Shown one piece after another: positions 32,208 to 39,831 of a stretch of 48,732 nt of DNA. Location: assembly GCA_030697555.1 (NCBI GenBank), contig JAUYPV010000168.1, forward strand, positions 1 through 48,732, in the 5' to 3' direction. How positions within the stretch are numbered: position 1 is the first letter of the stretch; every line of letters starts with the position of its first letter. The stretch is from Hyphomonadaceae bacterium (GTDB lineage Bacteria > Pseudomonadota > Alphaproteobacteria > Caulobacterales > Hyphomonadaceae). The notes below the pieces were generated by a model. It was not told the DNA's origin. It did no database searches and was given only the letters and a program-made list of their open reading frames with translations. Made by a program: the position numbers and the translations under genes.

Positions 32208-33137
32208 CTAAAGCTTTGAGGTCAGTTCCGGCACGATCTTGAACAGGTCCCCGACGAGGCCGTAGTCCGCGATCTGGAAGATCGGGGCTTCTTCGTCCTT
32301 GTTGATGGCGACGATAATCTTCGAGTCCTTCATGCCGGCAAGGTGCTGGATAGCGCCCGAGATGCCGATGGCGACATAGAGCTCTGGGGCTACGACCTTG
32401 CCTGTCTGTCCGACCTGGAAGTCGTTGGGGGCGTAGCCGGCGTCGACGGCGGCGCGCGAGGCGCCGACGCCCGCGCCGAGCTTGTCGGCGAGCGGCAGGA
32501 TGTACTGGTTGAACTGGTCGGCCGAGGCAAGCGCGCGGCCGCCGGAGACGACGCGCTTGGCGGACGCGAGTTCCGGGCGATCCGACTTCTGCACCTGTTC
32601 GCTGACGAACGCCGCCAGATAAGGCCCTGCAGGCGCCGCAACCGTTTCAACAGACGCCGAACCCGACGAGGCGACTGGCTGGAAAGCCGTGCCGCGGACG
32701 GTGACGACTTTCTTCGGATCGCTCGACTTCACGGTCATGATCGCGTTGCCGGCATAGATCGGCCGCTCGAATGTGTCCTTGTCGATCACTTTGGTGATCT
32801 CCGAGACCTGCATCACGTCGAGCTTCGCGGCGATGCGCGGAGAGACGTTCTTGCCGGTCGTCGTGGCAGGCGCAAAGAACGCGTCATAGTTCGCCATCAT
32901 CGGAACAACGAGCGCTTCCACGGCCTCCGCGAGAGCATGGCTGAACGCTTCGCCTTCGACATGCAGCACTTTGCGAACGCCAGCGAGTTTCGCGGCGGCG
33001 TCGGCGGCTGCTTTCGCATGGTGGCCCGCGACCAGCACATCGACGTCGCCGCCGAAGGCCTGCGCGGCCGCAACCGTCTTGGCGGTCACGTCGTTGAGCG
33101 CGGAGTTGGAATGTTCAGCGAGAACCAGAACGGCCAT
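32208..33137 (-). CDS. etfA: Electron transfer flavoprotein, alpha subunit
   Basis: EtfA (309 residues) binds the FAD that carries electrons from acyl-CoA dehydrogenases to ETF:ubiquinone oxidoreductase. The C-terminal FAD domain is clear: SRAAVDAGY, then [19 protein letters not shown] (243-261) and [20 protein letters not shown], with [15 protein letters not shown] near the end. The start lies 1 nt beyond the etfB stop, with GGGAG as ribosome site inside etfB, so the two subunits are made together. The likely partner in this window is the acyl-CoA dehydrogenase at 44.8-46.5 kb. Confidence 0.97.
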   Translation of the reverse strand: MAVLVLAEHSNSALNDVTAKTVAAAQAFGGDVDVLVAGHHAKAAADAAAKLAGVRKVLHVEGEAFSHALAEAVEALVVPMMANYDAFFAPATTTGKNVSPRIAAKLDVMQVSEITKVIDKDTFERPIYAGNAIMTVKSSDPKKVVTVRGTAFQPVASSGSASVETVAAPAGPYLAAFVSEQVQKSDRPELASAKRVVSGGRALASADQFNQYILPLADKLGAGVGASRAAVDAGYAPNDFQVGQTGKVVAPELYVAIGISGAIQHLAGMKDSKIIVAINKDEEAPIFQIADYGLVGDLFKIVPELTSKL

Positions 33138-33138
33138 G

Positions 33139-33885
33139 TCAGATGGCTCCCACGGACTTGAGTTTTGCGATCAGCGCATCGACGTCCGCGACCTTCTCGC
33201 CGGCTTCGCGCTTCTTCGGTTCGGCGACCTTCACGATGGTGAGGCGCGGAGCGACGTCGACGCCGTAGTCAGCGGGCGTCTTCATGTCGATCGGCTTCTT
33301 CTTCGCCTTCATGATGTTCGGCAGCGAAGCAAACCGCGGCTCGTTGAGGCGCAGGTCGGTGGTGACGACTGCGGGAAGATTGAGTGAAACCGTCTGCAGG
33401 CCGCCGTCGACTTCGCGCGTGACGGAAAGCTTGTCACCGTCCTTGGTGACGCCGGAAGCGAACGTGCCCTGCGGCCAACCCAGCAAGGCGGCGAGCATCT
33501 GGCCGGTCTGGTTGCTATCGTCGTCGATCGCCTGCTTGCCGGTAATGACCAGCTGCGGCTGTTCGGCCTCGACGATCTTGGCGAGAATCTTGGCGACGGC
33601 CAGCGGCTCAACCGCCGCGTCGGTCTGCACCAGAATGCCGCGGTCGCCGCCCATGGCGAGACCGATGCGGATGGTTTCCTGGGCCTGCGCCGGTCCGATC
33701 GAGACGATCACGATCTCGGTGACGACGCCTTTCTCTTTCAGGCGGACGGCCTCCTCGACGGAGATTTCGCAGAACGGGTTCATCGCCATCTTGATGTTGG
33801 CGAGGTCAACGCCCGACCCGTCGGCTTTCACCCGGGGACGAACATTGGGGTCAATCACCCGTTTCACGGGCACGAGCACCTTCAT
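33139..33885 (-). CDS. etfB: Electron transfer flavoprotein, beta subunit
   Basis: EtfB (248 residues) pairs with EtfA and binds AMP structurally. Family features are [18 protein letters not shown] at the start, [18 protein letters not shown], the nucleotide-binding region [20 protein letters not shown] then [23 protein letters not shown], and the recognition-loop segment ETRF-like [20 protein letters not shown] that docks on dehydrogenases. It heads the leftward etfB-etfA operon. The promoter should lie in the 357-nt gap to the right. Confidence 0.97.
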   Translation of the reverse strand: MKVLVPVKRVIDPNVRPRVKADGSGVDLANIKMAMNPFCEISVEEAVRLKEKGVVTEIVIVSIGPAQAQETIRIGLAMGGDRGILVQTDAAVEPLAVAKILAKIVEAEQPQLVITGKQAIDDDSNQTGQMLAALLGWPQGTFASGVTKDGDKLSVTREVDGGLQTVSLNLPAVVTTDLRLNEPRFASLPNIMKAKKKPIDMKTPADYGVDVAPRLTIVKVAEPKKREAGEKVADVDALIAKLKSVGAI

Positions 33886-34052
33886 CGGTGGATCTCCGCT
33901 TGGGATCGGACGCTAGACTAGAGGCTCCGGCGCCCCGCTATGGTGCGCCTGCGAACCGGCGCTCCCTGTTATGCAGCACCCGCGCCCAAATCAAGTTTTG
34001 TGGGAGCCGGTAAGGCAAAAAGCGGCGTTTTGGCGCGATGTGTCTGGCCCGT

Positions 34053-34082
34053 GAGCCGGATCGAAGATCCGGCTCTGTTTTA
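34053..34082 (+). terminator. Terminator-like hairpin with no obvious upstream gene
   Basis: GAGCCGGATC pairs perfectly with GATCCGGCTC around a GAA loop, followed by TGTTTT, which has terminator geometry on the plus strand. The only upstream gene (etfB) runs the other way, so it would end a transcript that starts inside the gap, if it is a terminator at all. Confidence 0.55.
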
Positions 34083-34088
34083 AAGGTT

Positions 34089-34155
34089 TGGAGCGCGATT
34101 TACGCCTTTTGAGAGAAGCGGAGGGCCGCTTCTCTCAAAAGACGACCGCGCTCCA
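34089..34155. repeat. 67-nt palindromic (cruciform) element
   Basis: Two nested stems: an outer 9-bp stem (TGGAGCGCG / CGCGCTCCA) and an inner perfect 16-bp stem (34106-34121 with 34126-34141, core TTTTGAGAGAAGCGG and its complement) with a 4-nt loop AGGG. There is no T-run. The form resembles the interspersed palindromic repeats common in alphaproteobacterial intergenic regions. Confidence 0.65.
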
Positions 34156-34242
34156 GCGGAAACATTCGTGCGCCGGGCCGGTTTTCAGGGGATTTTTGCG
34201 CGGCTCGTCTCCAGATAGAGGAAAGTCTGGAGATCAGAAAAC

Positions 34243-34545
34243 ATGGCCGACCAGCTCGACGACAAGTTCTACGAACGGGCCGACGCCCATATCCACCTTT
34301 CGAACGACCAGCTCGACGGCGCGGACGGCCAGATGGTCAACGCCTCGATGATCTTCGCCACGGCCCGGTTCAACGCCTGGATGTCCGCCAGCGGCTTCGA
34401 CAGCGGGGAGGCCATGGCCGCCAAGCGGGAGGAGACGATCGAATACTTCGTCTCCGGCTACCGCCAGATGCTGGAAGGCAATATCGACGCTTACATCAAG
34501 AACTTCGACGCCTACATGAAGCGCGACGGCGCGTCAGACGAGTAA
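34243..34545 (+). CDS. DUF3144 family protein
   Basis: A 100-residue cytoplasmic protein of the DUF3144 family. Its helical pattern is characteristic: DDKFYERADAHIHLSNDQL, ASMIFATARFNAWM and EETIEYFVSGYRQMLEGNID. The role of the family is unknown. ATG 34243 has GGAG upstream. The TerB-like gene starts 9 nt after the stop, so the two are probably one transcript. Confidence 0.88.
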   Translation: MADQLDDKFYERADAHIHLSNDQLDGADGQMVNASMIFATARFNAWMSASGFDSGEAMAAKREETIEYFVSGYRQMLEGNIDAYIKNFDAYMKRDGASDE

Positions 34546-34554
34546 AGGCCACAC

Positions 34555-35001
34555 ATGCCCCTTGGTTTCCTGAGACGCCTCCTGCTGTCGACCGGCCATA
34601 CCGACCTCCAGCCCGAGGACGCGCGTTCGGCCGTCGCTGCCGTGCTGGTGATGGCCGCGCGGGCCGATGGCCACTACGACGCCGCCGAACAGGCAATGAT
34701 CGACACGGTTCTGGCGAAACGCTTTGGCCTCACGCCCGAACAAACCAAAGGCTTGCGCGAAGACGGCGAGGCAGCCGAGGCGGAAGCCATCGACCTCTAC
34801 CAGTTCTCGCGGGCGATCAAGCAAGCAATCCCGCACGAGGAACGTGTGGCGATCATCGAGGAGCTGTGGGCGGTCGTCCTGGCCGACGGGGTCCGTGATG
34901 ACCACGAGGATTCGCTGCTGCGCAACATGACCGACCGGCTCGGCCTGGCCGATATGGATTCGGCGAAAGCGCGTCAGCGCGTGATCGCGGCGAAGGGCTG
35001 A
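34555..35001 (+). CDS. TerB-like family protein
   Basis: A 148-residue all-helical protein of the TerB/DjlA-N-like fold. Two acidic, metal-binding-like loops mark it: AARADGHYDAAEQAMID (about 35-51) and VLADGVRDDHEDSLLRN (about 107-123), related by the internal symmetry of this fold. Despite the name, most relatives have no tellurite role; general stress or membrane-linked sensing has been suggested for the family. It follows the DUF3144 gene closely and converges with the beta-lactamase-family gene, 4 nt from its stop. Confidence 0.87.
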   Translation: MPLGFLRRLLLSTGHTDLQPEDARSAVAAVLVMAARADGHYDAAEQAMIDTVLAKRFGLTPEQTKGLREDGEAAEAEAIDLYQFSRAIKQAIPHEERVAIIEELWAVVLADGVRDDHEDSLLRNMTDRLGLADMDSAKARQRVIAAKG

Positions 35002-35005
35002 CCCT

Positions 35006-36238
35006 TCATTCCCCGCTGACGGTGGCCGGGTTCGGCGAGGCCGCGATGATCAGGTCTTCCATCCGGAACCAGTCATTCTTGGGAAGCTTCAGTTCATAGT
35101 CCAGCCAGGCCGGCACGATCTTGGTAGCCCGCGAACCGCGCGTGTTGGACAGGACCACGATGCCGTTGCGGCTCTCCGGCAACCAGGCGATCTGGGCGAA
35201 ATAACCTTCGACGCTGCCCGAATGGTTGATCAGCTTATGTCCCGCATAGTCGTAAGTGCGCCATCCAAGCCCATACGCAGTCGACTTCACCGGAAGCTTC
35301 AGCGAGCGCGTGCGCGCGCTTTCAGATGGTGTCGAGATGCGCTTGCGATGCGCATTGTCGAGCACGTCATCCGCCAGCACATCTGGGCGCTCGCCCATCT
35401 GCGCGATCATCCACTTGGCGAGATCGTTAATCGAGGAATTCACGCCGCCAGCTGCCGGCACCTTGTAGTAGGGGTCGGTGACGGGAACCGCGTACCAGAT
35501 GTCGCCCTTGCGGCGGTGCGGACGCGCCCAGTTGCCGGTCGATGTAAGCCCCGCCTTGCCGACTGTCGTCGTCGTCAGCCCAAGTGGATCGATGATGTAG
35601 CGGCGCAGTTCCTCGGCATAGCTGTTGCCGCTCGCCTTCTCGATCGCCGGCGCGATGATGTTGAACATAGTGTTCTGGTAGGTGAAGCACTCGCCCGGCG
35701 CGCAGGTCAGTTTCACCGTGTTGTACTTCGACAGGATATCCAGCGGCGCTGTGCCGGCCTCGAGCAAATTGTCATACGCATAGGGCGGCAGGCCCGAGCG
35801 GTGCGAGAGTACATCCTCCAGCGTGATGGCTTCGGTTGCGGCCGACGTCCGCATCTTGAGCTGCGGCACAATGCTCACCGCTTTGGTGCTGAGGTCGAGC
35901 TTGCCGTTCTTTGCCTCGATCGCGGCGAGCGTGCCGGCGAAACCCTTCGACAGCGAGGCAAGGCGGAACACTGTATCGGGCGTCACCTTCTGCGTGCCGC
36001 CCGCGTCGCGCACGCCATAGGTCTTCACCAGCGCGATCTTGCCGTCCTTCACCACCGCGACGGCGAGTCCGACGAAATCCGGTGCGGTCGCGGCATAGTC
36101 GAGTTCCTCGCCGAAATCCCTCAGCGCCATCGCTTCGCGTGTGAGCTGCGCGTGCGCGGCCGGAGCCACGGCGACAGGCGCCATGGCGAGGAAGGCGCAA
36201 ACGGCAAGCGGAACAAACTTCAAGTGATTCCCCGACAC
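35006..36238 (-). CDS. Serine hydrolase of the beta-lactamase / class C-like (EstB/AmpC-fold) family
   Basis: A secreted 410-residue serine hydrolase with the three penicillin-recognising motifs: SLSK (Ser95-Lys98), Tyr187-Gln-Asn189 (TYQNTMFN), and His339-Ser-Gly341 in place of KTG. The HSG form is typical of EstB-like esterases and peptidases rather than true AmpC enzymes, so antibiotic hydrolysis should not be assumed. The signal peptide ends near PAAHA-Q. It starts at GTG 36238, but a TTG 15 nt further on with GGGGA upstream is also possible. Likely substrates are peptidoglycan fragments, D-amino peptides or esters. Confidence 0.9.
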   Translation of the reverse strand: MSGNHLKFVPLAVCAFLAMAPVAVAPAAHAQLTREAMALRDFGEELDYAATAPDFVGLAVAVVKDGKIALVKTYGVRDAGGTQKVTPDTVFRLASLSKGFAGTLAAIEAKNGKLDLSTKAVSIVPQLKMRTSAATEAITLEDVLSHRSGLPPYAYDNLLEAGTAPLDILSKYNTVKLTCAPGECFTYQNTMFNIIAPAIEKASGNSYAEELRRYIIDPLGLTTTTVGKAGLTSTGNWARPHRRKGDIWYAVPVTDPYYKVPAAGGVNSSINDLAKWMIAQMGERPDVLADDVLDNAHRKRISTPSESARTRSLKLPVKSTAYGLGWRTYDYAGHKLINHSGSVEGYFAQIAWLPESRNGIVVLSNTRGSRATKIVPAWLDYELKLPKNDWFRMEDLIIAASPNPATVSGE

Positions 36239-36296
36239 ACGCGGACAAGTCCAAGTCTTGAGCCTAGAGGTTAATGTCGAACTAGGCGGGAATTTG

Positions 36297-36776
36297 TCAT
36301 TCCCTGCGAGGTTGCGACAGTTCGCTGCGAACAGCCATCAGGATCTGCCCCAGAAGGTTCTCTCCCTGCCATTTGGCGGGGTCCTGGGCGTCGGGATCGC
36401 CTTCTGCGAGCCCGATGCCCCAGATGTAGTCCTTCGGGTTGGCCTCGGCGAGGATCGTGTCTCTCGTATCCAGCAGCCTGCGGCGCAGGCCGGCGTTCTG
36501 GCCAAACTTCGCCCGGCTGCCCGCCATGACGATTGCGACCTTGTTCGCGTCCCATTTGACCTGCTCGAAACCCGAGACGCGCCCGCCCATCAGCTTGTGC
36601 TCGTGCGGGCTGCCCGACTTCACGATGCGCTCGGCCATGGCGAGGTCGCCGAACAGCCGCGCCTTCTCGGCATGCATGTACTGCTCGGCGCACACATAGT
36701 CGCAACCATCGACCGTGAAGTTCGACACGTGGAACTGGCTGAACGGGCCGCGATAGAAAAGCTGAACTGAAGGCAT
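36297..36776 (-). CDS. NADAR (YbiA-type) N-glycosidase family protein
   Basis: A 159-residue protein of the NADAR/YbiA family. Characterised members cleave N-glycosidic bonds in riboflavin intermediates or remove ADP-ribose from guanine bases. Visible signatures are the N-terminal FYRGPFSQFHVSNF, EQYMHAEKARLFGD and the conserved tail YIWGIGLAEGDPDAQDP followed by WQGENLLGQILMAVR. Its start overlaps the stop of the cobalamin adenosyltransferase gene by one base, so translation is probably coupled. The substrate here is unknown; repair of a toxic flavin or nucleotide intermediate is plausible. Confidence 0.9.
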   Translation of the reverse strand: MPSVQLFYRGPFSQFHVSNFTVDGCDYVCAEQYMHAEKARLFGDLAMAERIVKSGSPHEHKLMGGRVSGFEQVKWDANKVAIVMAGSRAKFGQNAGLRRRLLDTRDTILAEANPKDYIWGIGLAEGDPDAQDPAKWQGENLLGQILMAVRSELSQPRRE

Positions 36777-37354
36777 TACCGGTTCGCGCCGGGAACCCAG
36801 AGCACGTCGGCGGCGCCGTTATCGTTGGCGCGGCGAGCGGCAACGAACAGGAAGTCCGACAGCCGGTTGGCGTAGGCGAGGGCCTCAGGCGACACCTTCT
36901 CGTTCGGCTGGGCCATGAGTTCCGCAATCAGCCGCTCGGCGCGCCGGCAAACCGTACGCGCAACATGGAGATAGGCCGCCAGCGCCGATCCACCCGGCAG
37001 GATGAAGCTGTTGAGCGGCGGAATAGCCGCGTTCATTTGGTCGATCTCGGTCTCGAGCCGGGTCACCTGCGCCGCAACGATGCGCAGCGGCTCCCAGCCC
37101 AGCGGCTTGTCGCGCTCGGGCGTCGCAAGGTCAGCGCCTAGATCGAAGAGGTCGTTCTGGATCCGGCCCAGCATGGCGTCGAGGACGGTATCGGCAGAGC
37201 CGTGCAGACGGGCGACACCAATGGCGGCGTTGGTTTCGTCCACCGCGCCATAGCTTTCGACGCGCAGGCTCCACTTCTCGACACGCTCGCCAGTGGCAAG
37301 CCCCGTCGTGCCCTTGTCACCGGTGCGCGTGTAGATCTTGTTGAGGACAACCAT
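36776..37354 (-). CDS. PduO-type ATP:cob(I)alamin adenosyltransferase
   Basis: A 192-residue enzyme that makes adenosylcobalamin from cob(I)alamin and ATP. The N-terminal ATP loop IYTRTGDKGTTGL (about 7-19), the helix segment RVESYGAVDETNAAIG and the C-terminal CRRAERLIAEL and YANRLSDFLFVAARRAN are diagnostic of the PduO/MMAB family. No B12-dependent enzyme lies in the window (the ribonucleotide reductase is class I), so the cofactor likely serves methylmalonyl-CoA mutase or similar elsewhere. It lies in a leftward run: HIG1 protein, unknown protein, this gene, NADAR. Confidence 0.95.
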   Translation of the reverse strand: MVVLNKIYTRTGDKGTTGLATGERVEKWSLRVESYGAVDETNAAIGVARLHGSADTVLDAMLGRIQNDLFDLGADLATPERDKPLGWEPLRIVAAQVTRLETEIDQMNAAIPPLNSFILPGGSALAAYLHVARTVCRRAERLIAELMAQPNEKVSPEALAYANRLSDFLFVAARRANDNGAADVLWVPGANR

Positions 37355-37407
37355 GGGCTAATTTCGCGCCTGCAGCATCAAGCCGTCAATGCTGAAAGGC
37401 CGAAGGC

Positions 37408-37812
37408 TCAGACCGCGTAGGCCTCGTGGCGGGCCGATATCGGCGCAGCCAGCGCATCCATCGAGGGACGCGGGGCGACCCGGAACGGCACGCGGCGGAT
37501 TTCCGCCTGGTCGAAGCGCGTCACGAATTTCCAGCCGTAAAGCGCCGGCGCGGCGTCGAGCAATCTGGACACAGAGTCGGCCGCGCCGCCCGAAACGATC
37601 ATCTGGCAGGAGCCGTCGAGGCCGCGCACGATGTCGGCTTCCAGGCTGGCGTCATAGCGGCGGATACGCTCGTTGAGGCCGATAATCGCCCATTCCGCAT
37701 CGGCTTCGCCGCGCTGCAGGGCTTCGAGGGCGTTGCGGATGCCGGCTGCTTCCGAAGCGAACCAGCTCCAGAACCGCCTCGGGCTGACTTCGACGTCACG
37801 CTTGCCGAACAT
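37408..37812 (-). CDS. Conserved-looking cytoplasmic protein of unknown function
   Basis: A 134-residue protein starting MFGKRDVEVSPRRFWSWF, then helical EAAGIRNALEALQRGEADAEW and a basic/acidic segment IGLNERIRRYDASLEADIVRG, with a beta-rich second half (CQMIVSGGAADS, YGWKFVTRFDQAEIRRVPFR). I do not recognise the family. ATG 37812 with GGGAG 6 nt upstream is preferred over ATGs near 37854. It lies 53 nt upstream of the adenosyltransferase gene on the same strand. Confidence 0.7.
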   Translation of the reverse strand: MFGKRDVEVSPRRFWSWFASEAAGIRNALEALQRGEADAEWAIIGLNERIRRYDASLEADIVRGLDGSCQMIVSGGAADSVSRLLDAAPALYGWKFVTRFDQAEIRRVPFRVAPRPSMDALAAPISARHEAYAV

Positions 37813-37982
37813 GAGGAACTCCCGACACCACCGCCACATCATCATCGCAGTCACAGCTTCAGGTTTGGAAAACGCGATCGATCAAATTCGATCGAATGCA
37901 CCTGCCGTGCCCGATTCTGCTGCTAACGCTGACGGAAAGGGTTCGTTCCGGCGGGCGCCGGGAGGCGCGGGGTCGTGTGGCG

Positions 37983-38192
37983 CTACTGCCGCAGTGCGGA
38001 GACGGCCCAGCCCAGCAGCACCAGCACGATGATGGCGATGAACTGCACCAGAACCCTGAGCCGCATCAGCTTGTTGGAACGGGACCGGGCCTGCGCGTCC
38101 GTCCGGACGAGGTTCACCACGCCCAGGGTCAGCACGATGAAAACCGCGCCTAGCACACCGAAGAAGATAACCTGTGTAAGCCAAGGGGGCAT
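37983..38192 (-). CDS. HIG1-domain twin transmembrane protein
   Basis: A 69-residue inner-membrane protein with two hydrophobic helices (about 5-29 and 47-66) joined by a basic loop ARSRSNKLMRLRVLVQF. RSNKLMRLRV is the hallmark of the HIG1 (hypoxia-induced) family; mitochondrial members associate with respiratory complexes III and IV, and bacterial relatives are found mainly in alphaproteobacteria. It lies upstream of the unknown protein and PduO genes on the same strand. Confidence 0.9.
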   Translation of the reverse strand: MPPWLTQVIFFGVLGAVFIVLTLGVVNLVRTDAQARSRSNKLMRLRVLVQFIAIIVLVLLGWAVSALRQ

Positions 38193-38282
38193 GACCGAGC
38201 CTTACGCCTGAACCTCAGGGTTCGCCATGGGGTAAGGAGCGGTCTGCGCAGCCGACGAATTGATCCGGGGGAGTGAGGAGGG

Positions 38283-38318
38283 GTCCCGAAGGGACGATTT
38301 GGTCCAGTGGATCAAATC
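38283..38318. repeat. Paired hairpins, REP-like intergenic palindrome
   Basis: GTCCC-GAA-GGGAC (38283-38295) is directly followed by GATTTGGTCC-AGT-GGATCAAATC (38296-38318), the latter a 10-bp stem with one G-T pair. They lie in the 184-nt gap between the HIG1 and DUF6438 genes. From general familiarity, similar palindromes built on GATTTGGTCCA recur between genes in alphaproteobacteria; only one copy is seen here. Confidence 0.5.
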
Positions 38319-38376
38319 GACTGACGAACGCCCCCGGCAGGGGCAAGCCTGAGGGGACGGGACGAGTAGGGTCTTT

Positions 38377-38901
38377 TCACCGGTTCCCGCTGGGATCGAA
38401 CCGGTCCTCGGTCCAGACCAGGTCCTCGAACTTCATCGCCGTGCGGAGGGACCGGACGAGGTCGTTCATCTTCTCGACGCCGCAGCCGGCGTAGTAGGTG
38501 GCGGTCTTCTCCTTCCCCTCGGCGTCGCGCCACGTGATTTTCGCGGTCGGCGCGTCGGTGTGGCAGTTGTGGAGCGTGTCCATCGTCTGCTCGGGCTGGA
38601 TGCTCCAGAAGCCGGCGTCTTTGAGGGCCTGCTCGGCGTCCATGTAGGCCTGCCCGCCCATATTGCCCTCGCTGACGCCTTCCTGCTTCACGAAGCGCTC
38701 GGCGTTGAGGATGTAGTCGCCATTGGGCTTGAGCGTCATGTCGTAGATCGGGCAGGTGCCGAAGCATGGACCTTCCGACAGGGAGATCATCGCCTCGCCG
38801 GTCTGCGCCTGGATCACGCCCTTCTCGCCGGAGCATGCCGTCGCGACCACGGCAGCAAGCGCGACGAACAGATACCCCCTTACCGACCGTGTCCGACTCA
38901 T
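38377..38901 (-). CDS. DUF6438-type lipoprotein
   Basis: A 174-residue lipoprotein (lipobox VATAC, Cys23). The signature EGPCFGTCPIYDMTLKPNGD (about residues 43-62), with two cysteines flanking GT, marks the DUF6438 family, whose function is unknown. Two more cysteines follow (HNCHTD, AGCGVEK), so a disulfide-bonded periplasmic domain is likely. It follows the exported methyltransferase-like genes on the same strand, separated by a hairpin. Confidence 0.85.
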   Translation of the reverse strand: MSRTRSVRGYLFVALAAVVATACSGEKGVIQAQTGEAMISLSEGPCFGTCPIYDMTLKPNGDYILNAERFVKQEGVSEGNMGGQAYMDAEQALKDAGFWSIQPEQTMDTLHNCHTDAPTAKITWRDAEGKEKTATYYAGCGVEKMNDLVRSLRTAMKFEDLVWTEDRFDPSGNR

Positions 38902-38914
38902 GTCCCGCAGATTA

Positions 38915-38945
38915 GTCCACCCCCGCCAGACTGGCGAGGGTGGAC
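38915..38945. terminator. Terminator-like hairpin between leftward lipoprotein genes
   Basis: A 15-bp stem with one mismatch (outer arms GTCCACCC and GGGTGGAC, inner GCCAG/CTGGC) lies 25 nt beyond the stop of the 38970 gene. No T-run is present on either strand, so termination is not certain. Confidence 0.5.
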
Positions 38946-38969
38946 GGTTTACCCCGAAATATCAGGCGA

Positions 38970-39746
38970 TCAGCCCGTCTTTTTGAAGCGGAAGAGGAAC
39001 TGGTCGGTGTGGCGGCGGATGGTGGCGTCGAACACGCGTTTCGTCCGGTCGTCCTGCGGGTTGGCGAGGATGTCGCTTTTCTCGACATAGACGAGGCCGG
39101 CGTCCTTGGCCGCGGCCAGCACGATAGCCGGATCGACACGGTGAAGCGTCGAGGCCGTTACCACCTTCTCGGCGCCGGCATCGGCTGCGTGGTCCATGGC
39201 GATGAACTCGCCGCCCGGCTTCAGCACGCGCTTGATCTCGGCATAGGTCTTCACCGGATCGCCCAGGCCCTGCGTATTGGGCGGCGTGAAATAGACTTCG
39301 TGCGGCCCGAGGATCCAGATCACCTTGTCCACCGAGGCGTCGGGAATGGCGTAGGTGTCGAAGTGCGTCTTGAGGATCGTCGCGTTCGTCAGGCGGCCCG
39401 CGTCGGTGCGCGCCTTGTAGGCCGCATCGCCATACGCGAACTCCGGCGGATACTGGATGTAGAGCTTGCCGGTCGGACCGACAGCGCCGGAGAGAATGTC
39501 CGAATACCAGCCGCGCCCGCCTTCGAGTTCGAGCACCGTATCGCCCGGGCGGATCTGGGCGAAGGCGAGGACCTCGGCGGGTTTGCGGGCCGCATCGTCA
39601 TTCTTGTCGGCGGCGGTGCGCGCCGGATCGGCGAGGATCGTGGCGTAGTCGGCGGCGGCGAGCGGCGGCGGTCCTTTCGGCGTACTGGCGCAGCCGGCGA
39701 GGGCGAGCGCGGCAACCGCCACGGCGAATTTCAGACGCAGGTTCAT
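38970..39746 (-). CDS. Methyltransferase-like lipoprotein (COG4798-type), copy 1
   Basis: A 258-residue protein with a signal peptide and lipobox ALAGC (Cys19), followed by a class I methyltransferase-like domain. The SAM-site region reads VLAFAQIRPGDTVLELEGG then RGWYSDILSGAVGPTGKLY; a later YAEIKRVLKPGGEFIAMDHA is the post-motif typical of such methyltransferases. The glycine motif is degenerate. It resembles the secreted predicted methyltransferases of COG4798. Because it is exported, ordinary SAM-dependent methylation is doubtful. It is a paralogue of the 39832 gene just upstream, and both are leftward. Confidence 0.85.
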   Translation of the reverse strand: MNLRLKFAVAVAALALAGCASTPKGPPPLAAADYATILADPARTAADKNDDAARKPAEVLAFAQIRPGDTVLELEGGRGWYSDILSGAVGPTGKLYIQYPPEFAYGDAAYKARTDAGRLTNATILKTHFDTYAIPDASVDKVIWILGPHEVYFTPPNTQGLGDPVKTYAEIKRVLKPGGEFIAMDHAADAGAEKVVTASTLHRVDPAIVLAAAKDAGLVYVEKSDILANPQDDRTKRVFDATIRRHTDQFLFRFKKTG

Positions 39747-39831
39747 GGATCTCCCCTTTAAGTCTTCTTCTGAACGAAAGGGCGCAGGCTAAACGCGGCC
39801 CGCGCCCCAACTGTCGTGACAAATCCGAACG

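Larger units (their letters stand above)
33886..34242. other. Gene-free region with two strong hairpins
   Basis: No credible gene is visible. The left part should hold the etfB promoter, and the right end the ribosome site (GGAG) of the DUF3144 gene. Between them lie a terminator-like hairpin (34053-34082) and a 67-nt near-perfect cruciform (34089-34155), described separately. Confidence 0.6.

Noticed and set aside
30969-32219. Plus-strand frame opposite the M20 peptidase
   Set aside because: Shadow frame; the minus-strand peptidase has all metal-ligand motifs.
37884-37897. ATTCGATCGAAT palindrome near 37886
   Set aside because: A 12-nt palindrome next to other GATC-rich sequence; too short and isolated to call an operator.
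38383-38402. GGTTCGATCCC on the minus strand, similar to a tRNA T-arm
   Set aside because: It is the 3' coding end of the DUF6438 lipoprotein (codons for RFDPSGNR); no acceptor, D or anticodon arm can be built around it.
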